From Arthrobacter sp. CAU 1506 (GTDB lineage: Bacteria; Actinomycetota; Actinomycetes; Actinomycetales; Micrococcaceae), in the NCBI RefSeq assembly GCF_005047635.1, contig NZ_SUKC01000002.1, positions 248,001-312,000 of the forward strand: a stretch of DNA of 64,000 nucleotides, read 5' to 3'. Below are positions 1 through 8,002 of this stretch, one piece after another. A model generated the notes under the pieces. It searched no databases. It was given only the letters and a program-made list of their open reading frames with translations, and was not told the DNA's origin. Numbering within the stretch: the stretch's first letter is position 1; every line of letters begins with the position of its first letter. Both the position numbers and the translations under genes were made by a program.

Positions 1-1114
1 GCACTCGGGTCAGTCCGTTCCCGTTGGCCGGACCGGATCCGGTGTCCGCCGGTTGGGCCCAGACCTGGATGATGGCCCAGGTTACCGCGGCTAGCGGCAC
101 GGCCAGCACGGCACCGATGATTCCGGCGAGGATAACACCGGCGGCCAGGGCCAGGATGATGACCAGGCCGTGCAGGCGCAGCGATCTCCCCATCACGATT
201 GGTTGCAGGACGTGGCCGTCAAGCTGGTTGATGCCAATGACGATGGCCACGACAATCAGCGCCACAACTGGCCCGTTGGCAACCAGCGCGATCAGAGCAG
301 CAAGGATGCCCGCTACCGTCGCCCCGACCATCGGGATGAAGGCGCCAAGGAAAACAATGACGGCCAGCGGAAGGGCCAGCGGCACCTGCAGGATGAACAG
401 TGCCGCGCCGATGACCACAGCCTCGATCAGGGCGATGATCGCCGTACCCCGCACATACTGGCCCAGCACGACGAGGGACCTGGACCCGGAGCTGCGAAGC
501 TTGCGCTGTCGCTCACCGTGGAAAGGCCGGAGGAAGAAATTCCAGATCCGTCCGCCGTCCTTCAGGAAGTAGAAGAGCACGACGGCGCCCAGCAGGACAC
601 CCGTGATGACCTCGGCCGCCGTCGAAACCCCGGCAAGGGCGCCGGCCCCGAACTGGCTGCTGGTGGCAAACCCGGTCACCGCGTCGATGCCCCTGTCGAT
701 CATTGTCTGGTCGATGGGCAGTGGACCGGAAGCCACGAATTTTTGGAGCTCCTCGAATCCACCGGCGGTGGCGGTGACCAGCTCGTCCCATTCGCTGCGC
801 ACGGCGAAAACGATGCCGGTGACAATGCCTCCCAGCACGACGACGGCGGCCAGGAACGTAATCCAGGTCGCCAGCGCACTGGGGAGCCCCTTGCCTCGCA
901 GGAAGGCGACCACCGGGTTGAGCGCCGCGGCCAGGATGAGCGCCACCATGAGTGGGATCACGATGAGCTTGAGCTGTATCAGCCCGTACACGGCAACGGA
1001 GACCGCGATCAGGAGCAAAATGAACTGCGCGGCACGGGTCCCGGCCCGGCCGAATCCGTCGGCCCATAATCCCCGGGCCTTCACGGCGCCCACGGTGGAC
1101 GAGGTTGTTGTCAT
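1..1114 (-). CDS. AI-2E family transporter (PerM/DUF20), partial at window edge
   Basis: The frame reads leftward from an ATG at 1114 and is still open at base 1, so the C-terminus lies outside the window. About 371 residues are visible. There are hydrophobic segments near the N-terminus (AAQFILLLIAVSVAVYGLIQ), then a soluble loop, then a cluster of helices with the family-typical segment INQLDGHVLQPIVMG. This is the signature of the AI-2E/PerM exporter family, multi-pass inner-membrane proteins whose substrates are mostly unknown. AAGGGG lies 9 nt upstream of ATG 1114; an in-frame ATG at 1123 sits directly against that AAGGGG and is less likely. The gene is divergent from the desaturase. Confidence 0.9.
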   Translation of the reverse strand, partial: MTTTSSTVGAVKARGLWADGFGRAGTRAAQFILLLIAVSVAVYGLIQLKLIVIPLMVALILAAALNPVVAFLRGKGLPSALATWITFLAAVVVLGGIVTGIVFAVRSEWDELVTATAGGFEELQKFVASGPLPIDQTMIDRGIDAVTGFATSSQFGAGALAGVSTAAEVITGVLLGAVVLFYFLKDGGRIWNFFLRPFHGERQRKLRSSGSRSLVVLGQYVRGTAIIALIEAVVIGAALFILQVPLALPLAVIVFLGAFIPMVGATVAGILAALIALVANGPVVALIVVAIVIGINQLDGHVLQPIVMGRSLRLHGLVIILALAAGVILAGIIGAVLAVPLAAVTWAIIQVWAQPADTGSGPANGNGLTRV

Positions 1115-1505
1115 GGAAACCATCCCCTTATCTGCCTGCTGTACAGGTACTCTCAGGATGCGCCTCCCCGGGTGGTAGGCCGCAAGAACGGCACCCCCCT
1201 AGGGGTTCGCTGCTACCCGAAAAGCATGCGGCGCGGACACCGTCCGGAGCCGTCACAAGTATCCGTCCCCGGACCGGTTCACCGCTTTCCTTTCCGGTGA
1301 GTGTGAGACGGGCCGCTAACACTGTCGGCAGTCAGCAGGGACAAAAATGAACATGGACATCAGCAGCTCTGGCACGAATAGCCTGCACTGCAGGACGCCG
1401 GGACGCCGGACCCTTCCGTGTGTGCATGACCTGAGCGTATCCTCGAGGCAGGGCCGGCGGTTCGAGCAAAGGCCCGCGAAGGCCTCTGGCAGTTCCGAGG
1501 TACCC
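1115..1505. other. Intergenic region between two divergent genes
   Basis: About 390 bases separate the AI-2E gene from my chosen start of the desaturase. A frame continuous with the desaturase is open from ATG 1347 (upstream AGCAGGGAC), but its 53 extra residues use rare codons (AGG, TGT) and look unlike the family, so I treat it as leader. A 10-bp palindrome CCCCTAGGGG lies at 1196-1205 inside ACCCCCCTAGGGGT, loosely like the core of a CsoR-type box. Both promoters presumably lie here. Confidence 0.4.
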
Positions 1506-2600
1506 ATGGACGCTCACCGTTCCGGACCCCGTCCGGAGGTCCTCCCCGGTTCCAAAGAGCCGAACGGCATAGCCGCCGGGTACCTGGCCTTGGCCGACCA
1601 GGTCCGCGAAGCGGGCCTGCTACGCCGCCGGCGCGGCTACTACATCACCCTGTTCGCCCTGCTCATGCTCGCCTTGGCAGGAACGTGGACCGGCTTCGGG
1701 CTGCTGGGTGCCAGCTGGTTCCAGCTGCTTATCGCGGCGGTCCTGGGCATCTTGTTCACCCAGTTCAGCTTCCTGGCCCATGAAGCAGCCCACCGGCAAG
1801 TCTTCGCTTCCAAACGCGTCAACGAGTGGGCCGCTCGGCTGATCGGCACCGGCCTGGTCGGCATCAGCTACGCCATGTGGGTACGGAAGCACACCCGGCA
1901 CCACGGCTTCCCCAACCAAGTGGACAAGGACCCCGACATCCGCACCGGCGCCGTCGCCTTCCATCCCGACGCCGCCGCCGCCAGGCGCGGCTTCATGGTG
2001 CTGGTAACCCGGTGCCAGGGCTATCTGCTCTTCCCGCTGCTATTGTTCCTCGGATTCAGCCTCCATATCGACTCGGTCAAATACGTGCTCAGGCCTGCCG
2101 AAGTCGACCACCGGTGGTTCGAGATCCCACTCCTGGCTGCCCGTTTCGCGCTGCTGCTCGGCGTCGTCTTCTTTTTCCTGCCCGCCGGTATGGCCTTCGC
2201 GTTCATCGGTGTGCAGACCGCCGTATTCGGGTTCTACATGGGCGCCTCGTTCGCACCCAACCACAAGGGCATGCCCATCTACCCCAAGTCCGCCCGGCCG
2301 GACTTCGTCACCCGCCAGGTCACCGCGTCCCGCAACATCCGCGGCGGCATCATCATGGACCTGCTCATGGGCGGGCTGAACCGCCAGACCGAACACCACC
2401 TGTTCCCCGACATGCCCCGCCCCAGCCTGCACAAAGCCGCTTCGATGGTCCGCCGGTACTGCAAGAGGCACGACATCCCCTACACCGAAACCGGTCTGAT
2501 TGCCTCCTACGCCACCATCGTGAGCTACCTCAACAGCGTCGGCATCGCCGCCACGGACCCCTTCCACTGCCCCGTCGCCGACATCTACCGCCCCGACTAG
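1506..2600 (+). CDS. Fatty acid desaturase (membrane, histidine-box type)
   Basis: A 364-residue membrane di-iron desaturase that would introduce a double bond into acyl chains. The three histidine clusters of the family are visible in order: HEAAHRQ, HTRHHG and QTEHHLFP. Hydrophobic helices flank the first box (YYITLFALLMLALAGTWTGF) and precede the third. The last box with a preceding Gln is typical of acyl-lipid/acyl-CoA desaturases of the FADS type 1 family. I chose ATG 1506, preceded by GAGG about 6 bases upstream; ATG 1347 is in frame and would add 53 atypical residues. It is monocistronic as far as can be seen; an unrecognised decayed region follows. Confidence 0.9.
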   Translation: MDAHRSGPRPEVLPGSKEPNGIAAGYLALADQVREAGLLRRRRGYYITLFALLMLALAGTWTGFGLLGASWFQLLIAAVLGILFTQFSFLAHEAAHRQVFASKRVNEWAARLIGTGLVGISYAMWVRKHTRHHGFPNQVDKDPDIRTGAVAFHPDAAAARRGFMVLVTRCQGYLLFPLLLFLGFSLHIDSVKYVLRPAEVDHRWFEIPLLAARFALLLGVVFFFLPAGMAFAFIGVQTAVFGFYMGASFAPNHKGMPIYPKSARPDFVTRQVTASRNIRGGIIMDLLMGGLNRQTEHHLFPDMPRPSLHKAASMVRRYCKRHDIPYTETGLIASYATIVSYLNSVGIAATDPFHCPVADIYRPD

Positions 2601-2742
2601 ACCACCCCAGCGGGGAAAGCATGCGCCCCCGCCCAAAGAATTGCTCCCCGACGCTGATGGGCTCCTAACATCGAGACGGGCTTCCCTGCGCTGCGGGAAA
2701 GACTCCCGGGCCGGACAGGGTTGACCAGCCCGTCGCTACCCG

Positions 2743-3430
2743 TCAAAGGCGGCCGCCGCATCGGGCATGGGTCTGGGCCCTGATGTGCCCCTGGGCGAGC
2801 ACATGAAACTCCCGTTCCAGTTCACGGATCAGCACGGTCCCCTGCGCATGTGCGCACTCCTGAACCTTCAGATCGCCGTTCTTCACGACCTCGTCCCAAT
2901 CGTGCACATCCTGGATAGATTCGCCGGTTTCCTTTCTGGAGCGAGGAAACGAGGGTCATTGTCCACAAAGGAGGGTGCGCAGACCCGAAGGCGGAGCACA
3001 ACTTCCGCCGGCTCCTGCCAGCCGGCAAGCCACTCTCGCTGGCGGAGAACGAAGATGACCACCGTTCCGCCTCCTCCTCCGGCAGAGCCAAAAGACACGC
3101 GGGCAGGATTTGAGTGGTTTTCCTGATGCAGCGGCACCTGCGCGTGCGGCAGATCGAAGCTTTCCTCAAACACGTAATCGCTCTCCGGCACGCCTCCGCT
3201 AACCCAGACACGGCGACACCGCGTGCAGCTACAGGCAGTCCCGGGGAGCCGAGGCTCGTCGCTGCGATACCCACGCCGGCGGCCTGCGGCACCGGCGTGA
3301 GGTTCATTCCGACATAGATCGGTTTGCCCCTATGAGCCCATTGGGACTGGTCCGGGCTGATGACTTCGAAGAACCCGGCGTAGGATTTCCCGGCATTGTT
3401 TACGAGCCTGACCACCAATGGTGGTGGCCG
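2743..3430 (-). pseudogene. Degraded coding region, unrecognised
   Basis: No intact gene is present, but protein-like sequence appears in three successive minus-strand frames. Roughly 3190-3430 encodes a stretch including SYAGFFEVISPDQSQWAHRG. 2883-3200 reads in a second frame (VPESDYVFEESFDLPHAQVP). 2743-2955 reads in a third frame (DVHDWDEVVKNGDLKVQECA) up to a TGA at 2743-2745. The relay of frames in one direction suggests one gene with at least two frameshifts, although three unrelated pieces are possible. I do not recognise the family. The bases 2601-2742 hold nothing I can identify. Confidence 0.35.
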
Positions 3431-3490
3431 GGACGTAGAGCCTGTGACGTGCTATGGCAATCACCGTACTACACGGGATAATCTCAGGGC

Positions 3491-4015
3491 ATGTCAAGGA
3501 CCGGCACTGGCGGCGGCACTCAACCCGAGCGTCCTGAAACTCCCCCGACCACTGGCCGCCTCCGGGCGGAAGCCGCTTCGGACGTGGCGAAGGAATATGG
3601 GCCCCCGCTCTGGACCGACTTGTGGGATGCAATGAGCCGGACACGGAGGAAAATCGCGAACGGCTATACGGCGGCTGCGGACCCGGAAACCCTGAAGACA
3701 GACATGATGGTCTTTTTCATCCTGTGCTGGAACTTCCGGGACTGGATCATGACCGATGACACAATTCCCTTCGGGGACGATCTGAAGGAGGTCGAGACTA
3801 CCGTGCTCTGCATGCGCCGGTGCAGGGCGGTGGCGAAAACCGCCCATCAACGCAGACCCGCGGGGGTTCAGAGCATGGTGATCCATCACAACTCCAGGGC
3901 CAGTATCCGCTTCAGTGAGGACCCGACCGATACGGTCGATGTGCTGGAACTGGCAGACGAGTGCCTGCAGTGGTGGCGCACTTACCTCGCAAGACACGGA
4001 CTTACCGCATGCTAA
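3491..4015 (+). CDS. Hypothetical protein, 174 aa
   Basis: An intact frame of 174 residues with no signal peptide and no membrane segment. The middle has a Trp/Asp-rich stretch (FFILCWNFRDWIMTDDTIPF) and the end has a helical WWRTYLARHGL motif. From memory this layout weakly resembles a scattered family of small proteins with a KDWI-type motif followed by a CADxxNGxKH segment; here the latter is replaced by CRAVAKTAH, so any active motif may be lost. Start is ATG at 3491 with a short AGG just upstream. It sits alone between decayed remnants, consistent with horizontally acquired DNA. Function unknown. Confidence 0.55.
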   Translation: MSRTGTGGGTQPERPETPPTTGRLRAEAASDVAKEYGPPLWTDLWDAMSRTRRKIANGYTAAADPETLKTDMMVFFILCWNFRDWIMTDDTIPFGDDLKEVETTVLCMRRCRAVAKTAHQRRPAGVQSMVIHHNSRASIRFSEDPTDTVDVLELADECLQWWRTYLARHGLTAC

Positions 4016-4127
4016 GGCCGATCCACCGACTGTGGGAAACGAGTAACCGATCGGTTACGATCCCGGCGGCGGGCCCCCGGGTCGATGTCACCCGTCGGGC
4101 AGCCCGGTTTGACCCATCCAACGAACA

Positions 4128-4367
4128 ATGTCGTCCTCCGTTACTTCCGCCGCCACCAGGGCGCAGTGGGAAGCCGATTACCGGGGATGTCTTCTTCTCA
4201 AGTACGAACCAGCCCGAGGTCGGGCAGACTTTTCGGACACCGCCGCCGAACTGCCCCTGACCGGGCAGCACATCCAGCTGGACCGGCGACCGACCAACGG
4301 CCGCTCCTTTACTCATGAACAAGTAAAGCAAACTTCTCCTCAACCTAGATTGCAAACCCGCCCATAG
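4128..4367 (+). CDS. Possible small hypothetical protein, 79 aa
   Basis: A 79-residue frame beginning MSSSVTSAATRAQWEADYRG, with no recognisable domain, no hydrophobic segment and no clear ribosome binding site. It lies in the decayed island between the orphan gene and the DUF1016-like remnant, and overlaps the end of that remnant on the other strand. Its composition is plausible for a protein, but it could equally be chance coding in GC-rich DNA. Confidence 0.2.
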   Translation: MSSSVTSAATRAQWEADYRGCLLLKYEPARGRADFSDTAAELPLTGQHIQLDRRPTNGRSFTHEQVKQTSPQPRLQTRP

Positions 4368-4528
4368 ACATAGACCGCACATGCGACCGTTTCGCGGCGG
4401 AAATCGCGCTTGAGGAGGTCATCGACCACGCCGAGGTAGAAGTTCAGTTTCCCGGCGTACTCGGGTTGGAACCGGCCGGTCTTCGGCTCGAATACGCAGT
4501 ACCGCAGCTGTTCGACTTGGAAAGTCCT
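4340..4528 (-). pseudogene. Fragment of a DUF1016 (YhcG-like) PDDEXK nuclease
   Basis: A minus-strand frame open only between two stops encodes RYCVFEPKTGRFQPEYAGKL followed by NFYLGVVDDLLKRD. This matches the conserved C-terminal core of the DUF1016/YhcG family (typically an (I/V)ELK-T-G-F-P-E-Y-A-G-K-LNFYL pattern), a predicted PDDEXK-fold nuclease. Only about 50 of the usual 300 or more residues remain, and neither a start nor the N-terminal domain is present. In this copy the catalytic ELK-like triplet reads FEPK. This is a dead remnant of an acquired nuclease gene. The family assignment rests on memory of the motif. Confidence 0.6.
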
Positions 4529-4675
4529 TCAACGGGCGGTGGTCGGCAGTTCTTCGAACCATGCTGCGGCGGTGTCCGGGTCGGTGGTCAGCTCCAGCCT
4601 CGGGCGACGATCACCGGGAGTTCCCAACATCACCTCCCGGCACCTTTCGGGAGCGCAGGCATTGTATCGCAAACC

Positions 4676-4707
4676 GAAATTCCACCACGTTTTGTAACCG
4701 AATAACC
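4676..4707. repeat. Imperfect dispersed repeat, copy A
   Basis: 32 bases that match 5496-5527 at 26 positions in the same orientation, with identical cores TCCACCACGT and AATAAC. Read on the minus strand both copies encode VIRL(Q/R)NVVEFRF, and many differences are at third codon positions. This suggests two diverged copies of the same coding segment rather than a simple DNA repeat. Confidence 0.55.
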
Positions 4708-4764
4708 TTCTCTACGGTTTCGAGGCACAGAGGCTTCGAGACAGATTCGGTTGTGCAGCTAGGC

Positions 4765-5100
4765 TTACCGGTGGCCCCAGAGCAGTTCGCGTGTGATTCG
4801 GCGCATTTCACTGGGATCAACCTCGGGATGGGCGGCCGCCCAGTCCGCAAGCGCGTCGGCATAGCTGCCGAGCGGTCCGCCCGGGTCAGGCACAAGTTGC
4901 GCTTCAGCGTGTAATGCACGGACGGCGGCCAGCAACTACTGACCTCGCTCGGCGCCTATTTCCGCCAGGAATCGCTCATCCCCTGATGGCGCGGACTCGC
5001 CTCGACGACGCGCAGGGTCGTGAGTGTAGCCATGCCATGCCTCGCGGTAAGCTCTCAGCGCTGCGCTAAGTTCGTCGTCGACCACGTCATAAAGTGGCAT
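4765..5100 (-). pseudogene. Small ORF interrupted by an in-frame amber codon
   Basis: From ATG 5100 a frame encodes 54 residues (MPLYDVVDDELSAALRAYRE...), reaches TAG at 4936-4938, and continues in the same frame for 56 more residues (LLAAVRALHAEAQLVPDPGG...ELLWGHR) to TAA at 4765-4767. Both halves have normal codon use and a helical, Ala/Glu-rich composition, so they probably once formed one protein of about 111 residues. TTG directly after the amber could restart translation. I do not recognise the family. Confidence 0.45.
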
Positions 5101-5178
5101 ACGTCGGTGACACATTTAGGGCGCACAGAGGCATGGATGGAACTGCAGCGCCGTCCTATCCATGGGGGCAGCCGCGGG

Positions 5179-5489
5179 TCAGAGGACCTTCTTCACCACG
5201 CTGGACTTCAGTTGCATCCGACCAAACCCGGGAACGGTCGCATCGATGTCGTGATCGCCCACGCCGTCCTCAATGAGTCGGATGCCGCGCACCTTCGTGC
5301 CGACCTTCACGACACCTCCACCGGCGCCCTTGACCTTGAGGTCCTTGACGATCGTGGCCGTGTCACCATCGCGGTCTCAGCCGATACCTTCGACCATTCG
5401 AGGCCGCACATCGGGCACACCAACACGGCGCCCTGCTCGTATGTGAACGCCTCGTGGCACTCCGGGCAAGCCGGCAGAGCGTCAGACAT
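5179..5489 (-). pseudogene. phnA: phnA/yjdM zinc-ribbon gene, frameshifted and internally deleted
   Basis: From ATG 5489 the frame reads MSDALPACPECHEAFTYEQG and continues to a second CxxC (CPMCGLEW), the N-terminal zinc ribbon of the PhnA/YjdM family. After that the frame is lost. The C-terminal domain is present in another frame: [15 protein letters not shown], then [12 protein letters not shown], ending [12 protein letters not shown] with TGA at 5179-5181. Compared with the usual protein, roughly ten residues between the two parts are missing, so the lesion is a deletion with a frameshift. Both domain signatures are clear, and the gene cannot make a full protein. It lies in the decayed island. 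Confidence 0.85.
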
Positions 5490-5495
5490 TGAAGC

Positions 5496-5527
5496 GGAAC
5501 TCCACCACGTTGCGTAGCCGAATAACG
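5496..5527. repeat. Imperfect dispersed repeat, copy B
   Basis: The second copy of the repeat at 4676-4707 (26 of 32 positions). Here the minus-strand reading ends [14 protein letters not shown] followed by a stop at 5482-5484 that overlaps the phnA start codon. The ending VVEFRFNV is identical to the last residues of YchF, encoded at 10936 in this window. Confidence 0.55.
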
Positions 5528-5672
5528 TCTTGACTGATAAGGAGGTACGCCAGCCTGCGATCCCTAGCCCTCGACCATGTCGAGTCGAGTATCCCTGAGT
5601 CATAGTCCGATGCCGATTCTGCCCCAGTTTGCTTCACTCATGGACCAGCTCATACAAGCCTCGCTGCGACTG

Positions 5673-5706
5673 GAGAAGCCGGAGAGTTTAAGCTCTCCGG
5701 CTTCTC
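5673..5706 (-). terminator. Stem-loop, 14-bp perfect stem
   Basis: gagaagccggagag and its exact inverse are separated by the 6-base loop tttaag. There is no T-run, as is common in actinobacteria. It lies just past the stop of the minus-strand propeller lipoprotein and probably ends the metal-resistance transcript. Confidence 0.7.
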
Positions 5707-5759
5707 TACCGTCAACCCGTCGACTTGGTGGTCAACGTACCTTCCAACAGCATCGCCCT

Positions 5760-6658
5760 TCAGCGCACAACGCTGCTGGTTGTGGGGATCGCGGTGTTGA
5801 ATGCGGCCCCGCCGTCAGCGGAGTGCTCGACGCCGTTATCCGTGGTGACCCAGATGCGCAACTCCCCTCCGTCGTCGACTGCGGCAGTGATTGCGGCGGC
5901 CGGCGCGGAAACCTTGCCAGTCTGTTCCCAGGCATTTCCGGCGTCCCGGCTGATGTGTACGGTGCTGTCGGGTGCAACGCCAACTGCTGTGCGGGGATCG
6001 GCGAAGGCGGTGAACATCAGCAGCGGCGCTCCGTCCGGCAGTGACCAGGTGTTGCCCCCGTCGGTGGACCGTTGGACGCCGTCTTCTGTGGTCGCCAGGA
6101 CGATGTCGCTTTCAGGCGATCCTGCCAACGCCACCGGTTCGAGGGAGGTCTGGACGGTACTCCATTCCTGGCCATCGGCGCTGATCCGCAGTTGGCCGTC
6201 GAAGCCGATGATGCCGTCTCGTGTGGTGGCCAGGGCGTGGAAGTCGGATTCGCCCTGTCTGGAAAGCGGTGTCCAGGTTTTCCCGCCGTCGTTGGAATGG
6301 ATGAGACCGACAGGGTTCGGCAGGTCCGACCCTGCGCCGGGGTGGCCGGAGGCGTAGAAGTGGCCGGCGTCGGCCGTGGCGGCGAAGCCCAGGCGAAGCC
6401 CATGAGATCGATGGTGGGACTGAGCTTTTCGGCCGGCTCTGTGCTGACATCGAACAGCCCATAGTGGGTGGCGAGCAGGACCTGTCCGGTGTCCGGGTCC
6501 GCGGCCATGCCGTGGACATGGCCAAACGGATTGCGAGTGGCCGGGGGCGTGGAGTTCTGGGCTGCGCCACCGGGTGAGGTGCAGGCGGTTGCAAGCAGCG
6601 CGAGGGCAGCGACGCCGGTGAGCGCCTGGGCGGCGCGGGTCGAGATCATTCGGGGCAT
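5760..6658 (-). pseudogene. F510_1955-type glycosylhydrolase/sortilin-like lipoprotein, frameshifted
   Basis: From ATG 6658 the protein has a lipoprotein signal with lipobox LLATAC, then LLATHYGLFDVSTEPAEKLS. At about residue 90 the frame breaks. The downstream part continues in another frame with BNR/Asp-box repeats (HSNDGGKTW, RSTDGGNTW, HISRDAGNAW, HSADGG) to TGA at 5760-5762. The break coincides with an 11-bp tandem duplication GGCGAAGCCCA at 6381-6391 and 6392-6402; removing one unit restores a single frame of about 295 residues. F510_1955 family secreted beta-propellers commonly sit beside DUF305 proteins and copper ATPases, as here. Their role is unclear. Confidence 0.85.
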
Positions 6659-6752
6659 GGGTGTATTACTCCGGTCAGGAAAAGAGTTGAGGGTGGCGAG
6701 CCGGCAGCGGCGGACGGGTGGCCGCCGCTGCCGCTTGGTGCTGCGGTGAGGG

Positions 6753-7397
6753 TTAGAGGGCCTTGAGCAGGTCCCGCATCTCCGTGATCTCGCCTTCCTG
6801 GTCCGTGACGATGGTCCGGGCCAGTTCCACGGCCTGCGGGTTGGAACCCTGCTCCATTTCCTGCTCGGCCATCTTTACGGCGCCTTCGTGGTGGGCGATC
6901 ATTTGGGTCAGGAACAGCTTTGCGGCTTCGGTGCTCTGGGCAGCCTCAAGCTGTGCCAGATCCTCTTCGGACATCATGCCTTCCATGCCAGCTTCCTCGG
7001 AAGCCATGCCGGGCAGCTCGTGACCGTCCATGCCGGCGCTTTGCGAGGGCATCATGCTCGGTTGGCCCCATGCCTGGAGCATTCCGGTCATCCGCTCGAT
7101 TTCCGGTCCCTGGGCTTCCTTGATCTTCGTCGCCAGGTCGGTTATCTTCGGGTCCAGATCCTCCTTGGAGAGCATGATCTCGCTCATCTGCACGGCCTGC
7201 TGGTGGTGCGGGATCATCATCTGGGCGAACATCGTATCCGCGTCATTGTGTTCGGCGCTGACCTCGGCAGCAGACGTTGCGGAGGTGGCCGCCGAGGTCT
7301 GTTCCGGCGATTGGGTGCCGCTTTCGCCCGTTGCGCATCCGGCCAGAGCCAGGACGGTGGCGAGGGCGGCTGCCGAGACAGTCAGTTGACGTTTCAT
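6753..7397 (-). CDS. DUF305 domain lipoprotein
   Basis: A 214-residue protein with an N-terminal signal (MKRQLTVSAAALATVLALAGC) whose lipobox Cys predicts a lipid anchor outside the membrane. Two DUF305 repeats follow, each with the ferritin-like Met/His pattern: MFAQMMIPHHQQAVQMSEIM and FLTQMIAHHEGAVKMAEQEM. The region between is Met-rich. DUF305 proteins are widely linked to copper resistance and may bind metal, which fits the P-type ATPase upstream. ATG 7397 is preceded by GAAGGAACC; an upstream in-frame start would put 14 extra residues before the signal peptide. Confidence 0.9.
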   Translation of the reverse strand: MKRQLTVSAAALATVLALAGCATGESGTQSPEQTSAATSATSAAEVSAEHNDADTMFAQMMIPHHQQAVQMSEIMLSKEDLDPKITDLATKIKEAQGPEIERMTGMLQAWGQPSMMPSQSAGMDGHELPGMASEEAGMEGMMSEEDLAQLEAAQSTEAAKLFLTQMIAHHEGAVKMAEQEMEQGSNPQAVELARTIVTDQEGEITEMRDLLKAL

Positions 7398-7513
7398 TGT
7401 GGTTCCTTCAATCAGTGGTTCTTCTGAGGTGTCGTCCATCGCCCCACGCTGCGCAAGAGCTCAAGCAGGGGGTAACGGACCGGTCTTTCCGCATAGCGGC
7501 GGTACCGGCCGGT

Positions 7514-7993
7514 TTATGTGCGGCTGATGGAGAGCTGAACCAGTGAAGGCGGCCGCAGATGCGGCGCGGTGCGGGGAAGGATGCGGGGCGGTCCGCGGAG
7601 TCCGGCGGCAGACACAACCAGGCCGGATTTCAGGCCCAGCAGGGCCGCAATACCGGTCAGGAACAAGGCCAGGATGCACATGCCAGCGGCCATGTCGGTT
7701 TCTCCGCAGTTGGCACAGAGGGCCGCCGCGGTTCCGCCGCTGTCCTGGACCAAAAGCGCCGAACCGGCCATCGGCGGGATGTGGACGGCCCCTTCCCCGA
7801 TAGCGGCGACATGGTGTGTCCTTTGCCAGTCCGGGTTATGGTTCCCGGTCCAGGTGTGCATGGCGAGGATTCCGACGATGATCGCGAGAAGCCCGAGCAG
7901 CAGTCCGACGGTCCGGGCAGGCGAGGAAGCGGTGACCCGGGAGTTGGTCCGGGCCACTGTTCCTGACGCCTTGTTCCTGACAATCATTTGCAT
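7514..7993 (-). CDS. DUF6153 family membrane protein
   Basis: A 159-residue protein with a membrane helix near residues 28-46 (TVGLLLGLLAIIVGILAMHT) and a second after a CANCGETDMAAGMCILALF segment, where two close Cys residues precede Met-rich sequence. This arrangement matches the small actinobacterial DUF6153 family seen beside copper genes. The His/Met/Cys content between the helices could bind metal, which is inference. It follows the ATPase gene by 9 bases and is likely in one operon with it. Function is not established. Confidence 0.7.
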   Translation of the reverse strand: MQMIVRNKASGTVARTNSRVTASSPARTVGLLLGLLAIIVGILAMHTWTGNHNPDWQRTHHVAAIGEGAVHIPPMAGSALLVQDSGGTAAALCANCGETDMAAGMCILALFLTGIAALLGLKSGLVVSAAGLRGPPRILPRTAPHLRPPSLVQLSISRT

Positions 7994-8002
7994 CCAGCCT
8001 AG

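Noticed and set aside
1347-1505. N-terminal extension of the desaturase by 53 residues
   Set aside because: Rare codons and no family similarity; ATG 1506 gives the usual length.
5307-5603. 98-residue minus-strand frame as an independent protein
   Set aside because: It contains the N-terminal half of phnA read through its frameshift, with a spurious upstream extension.
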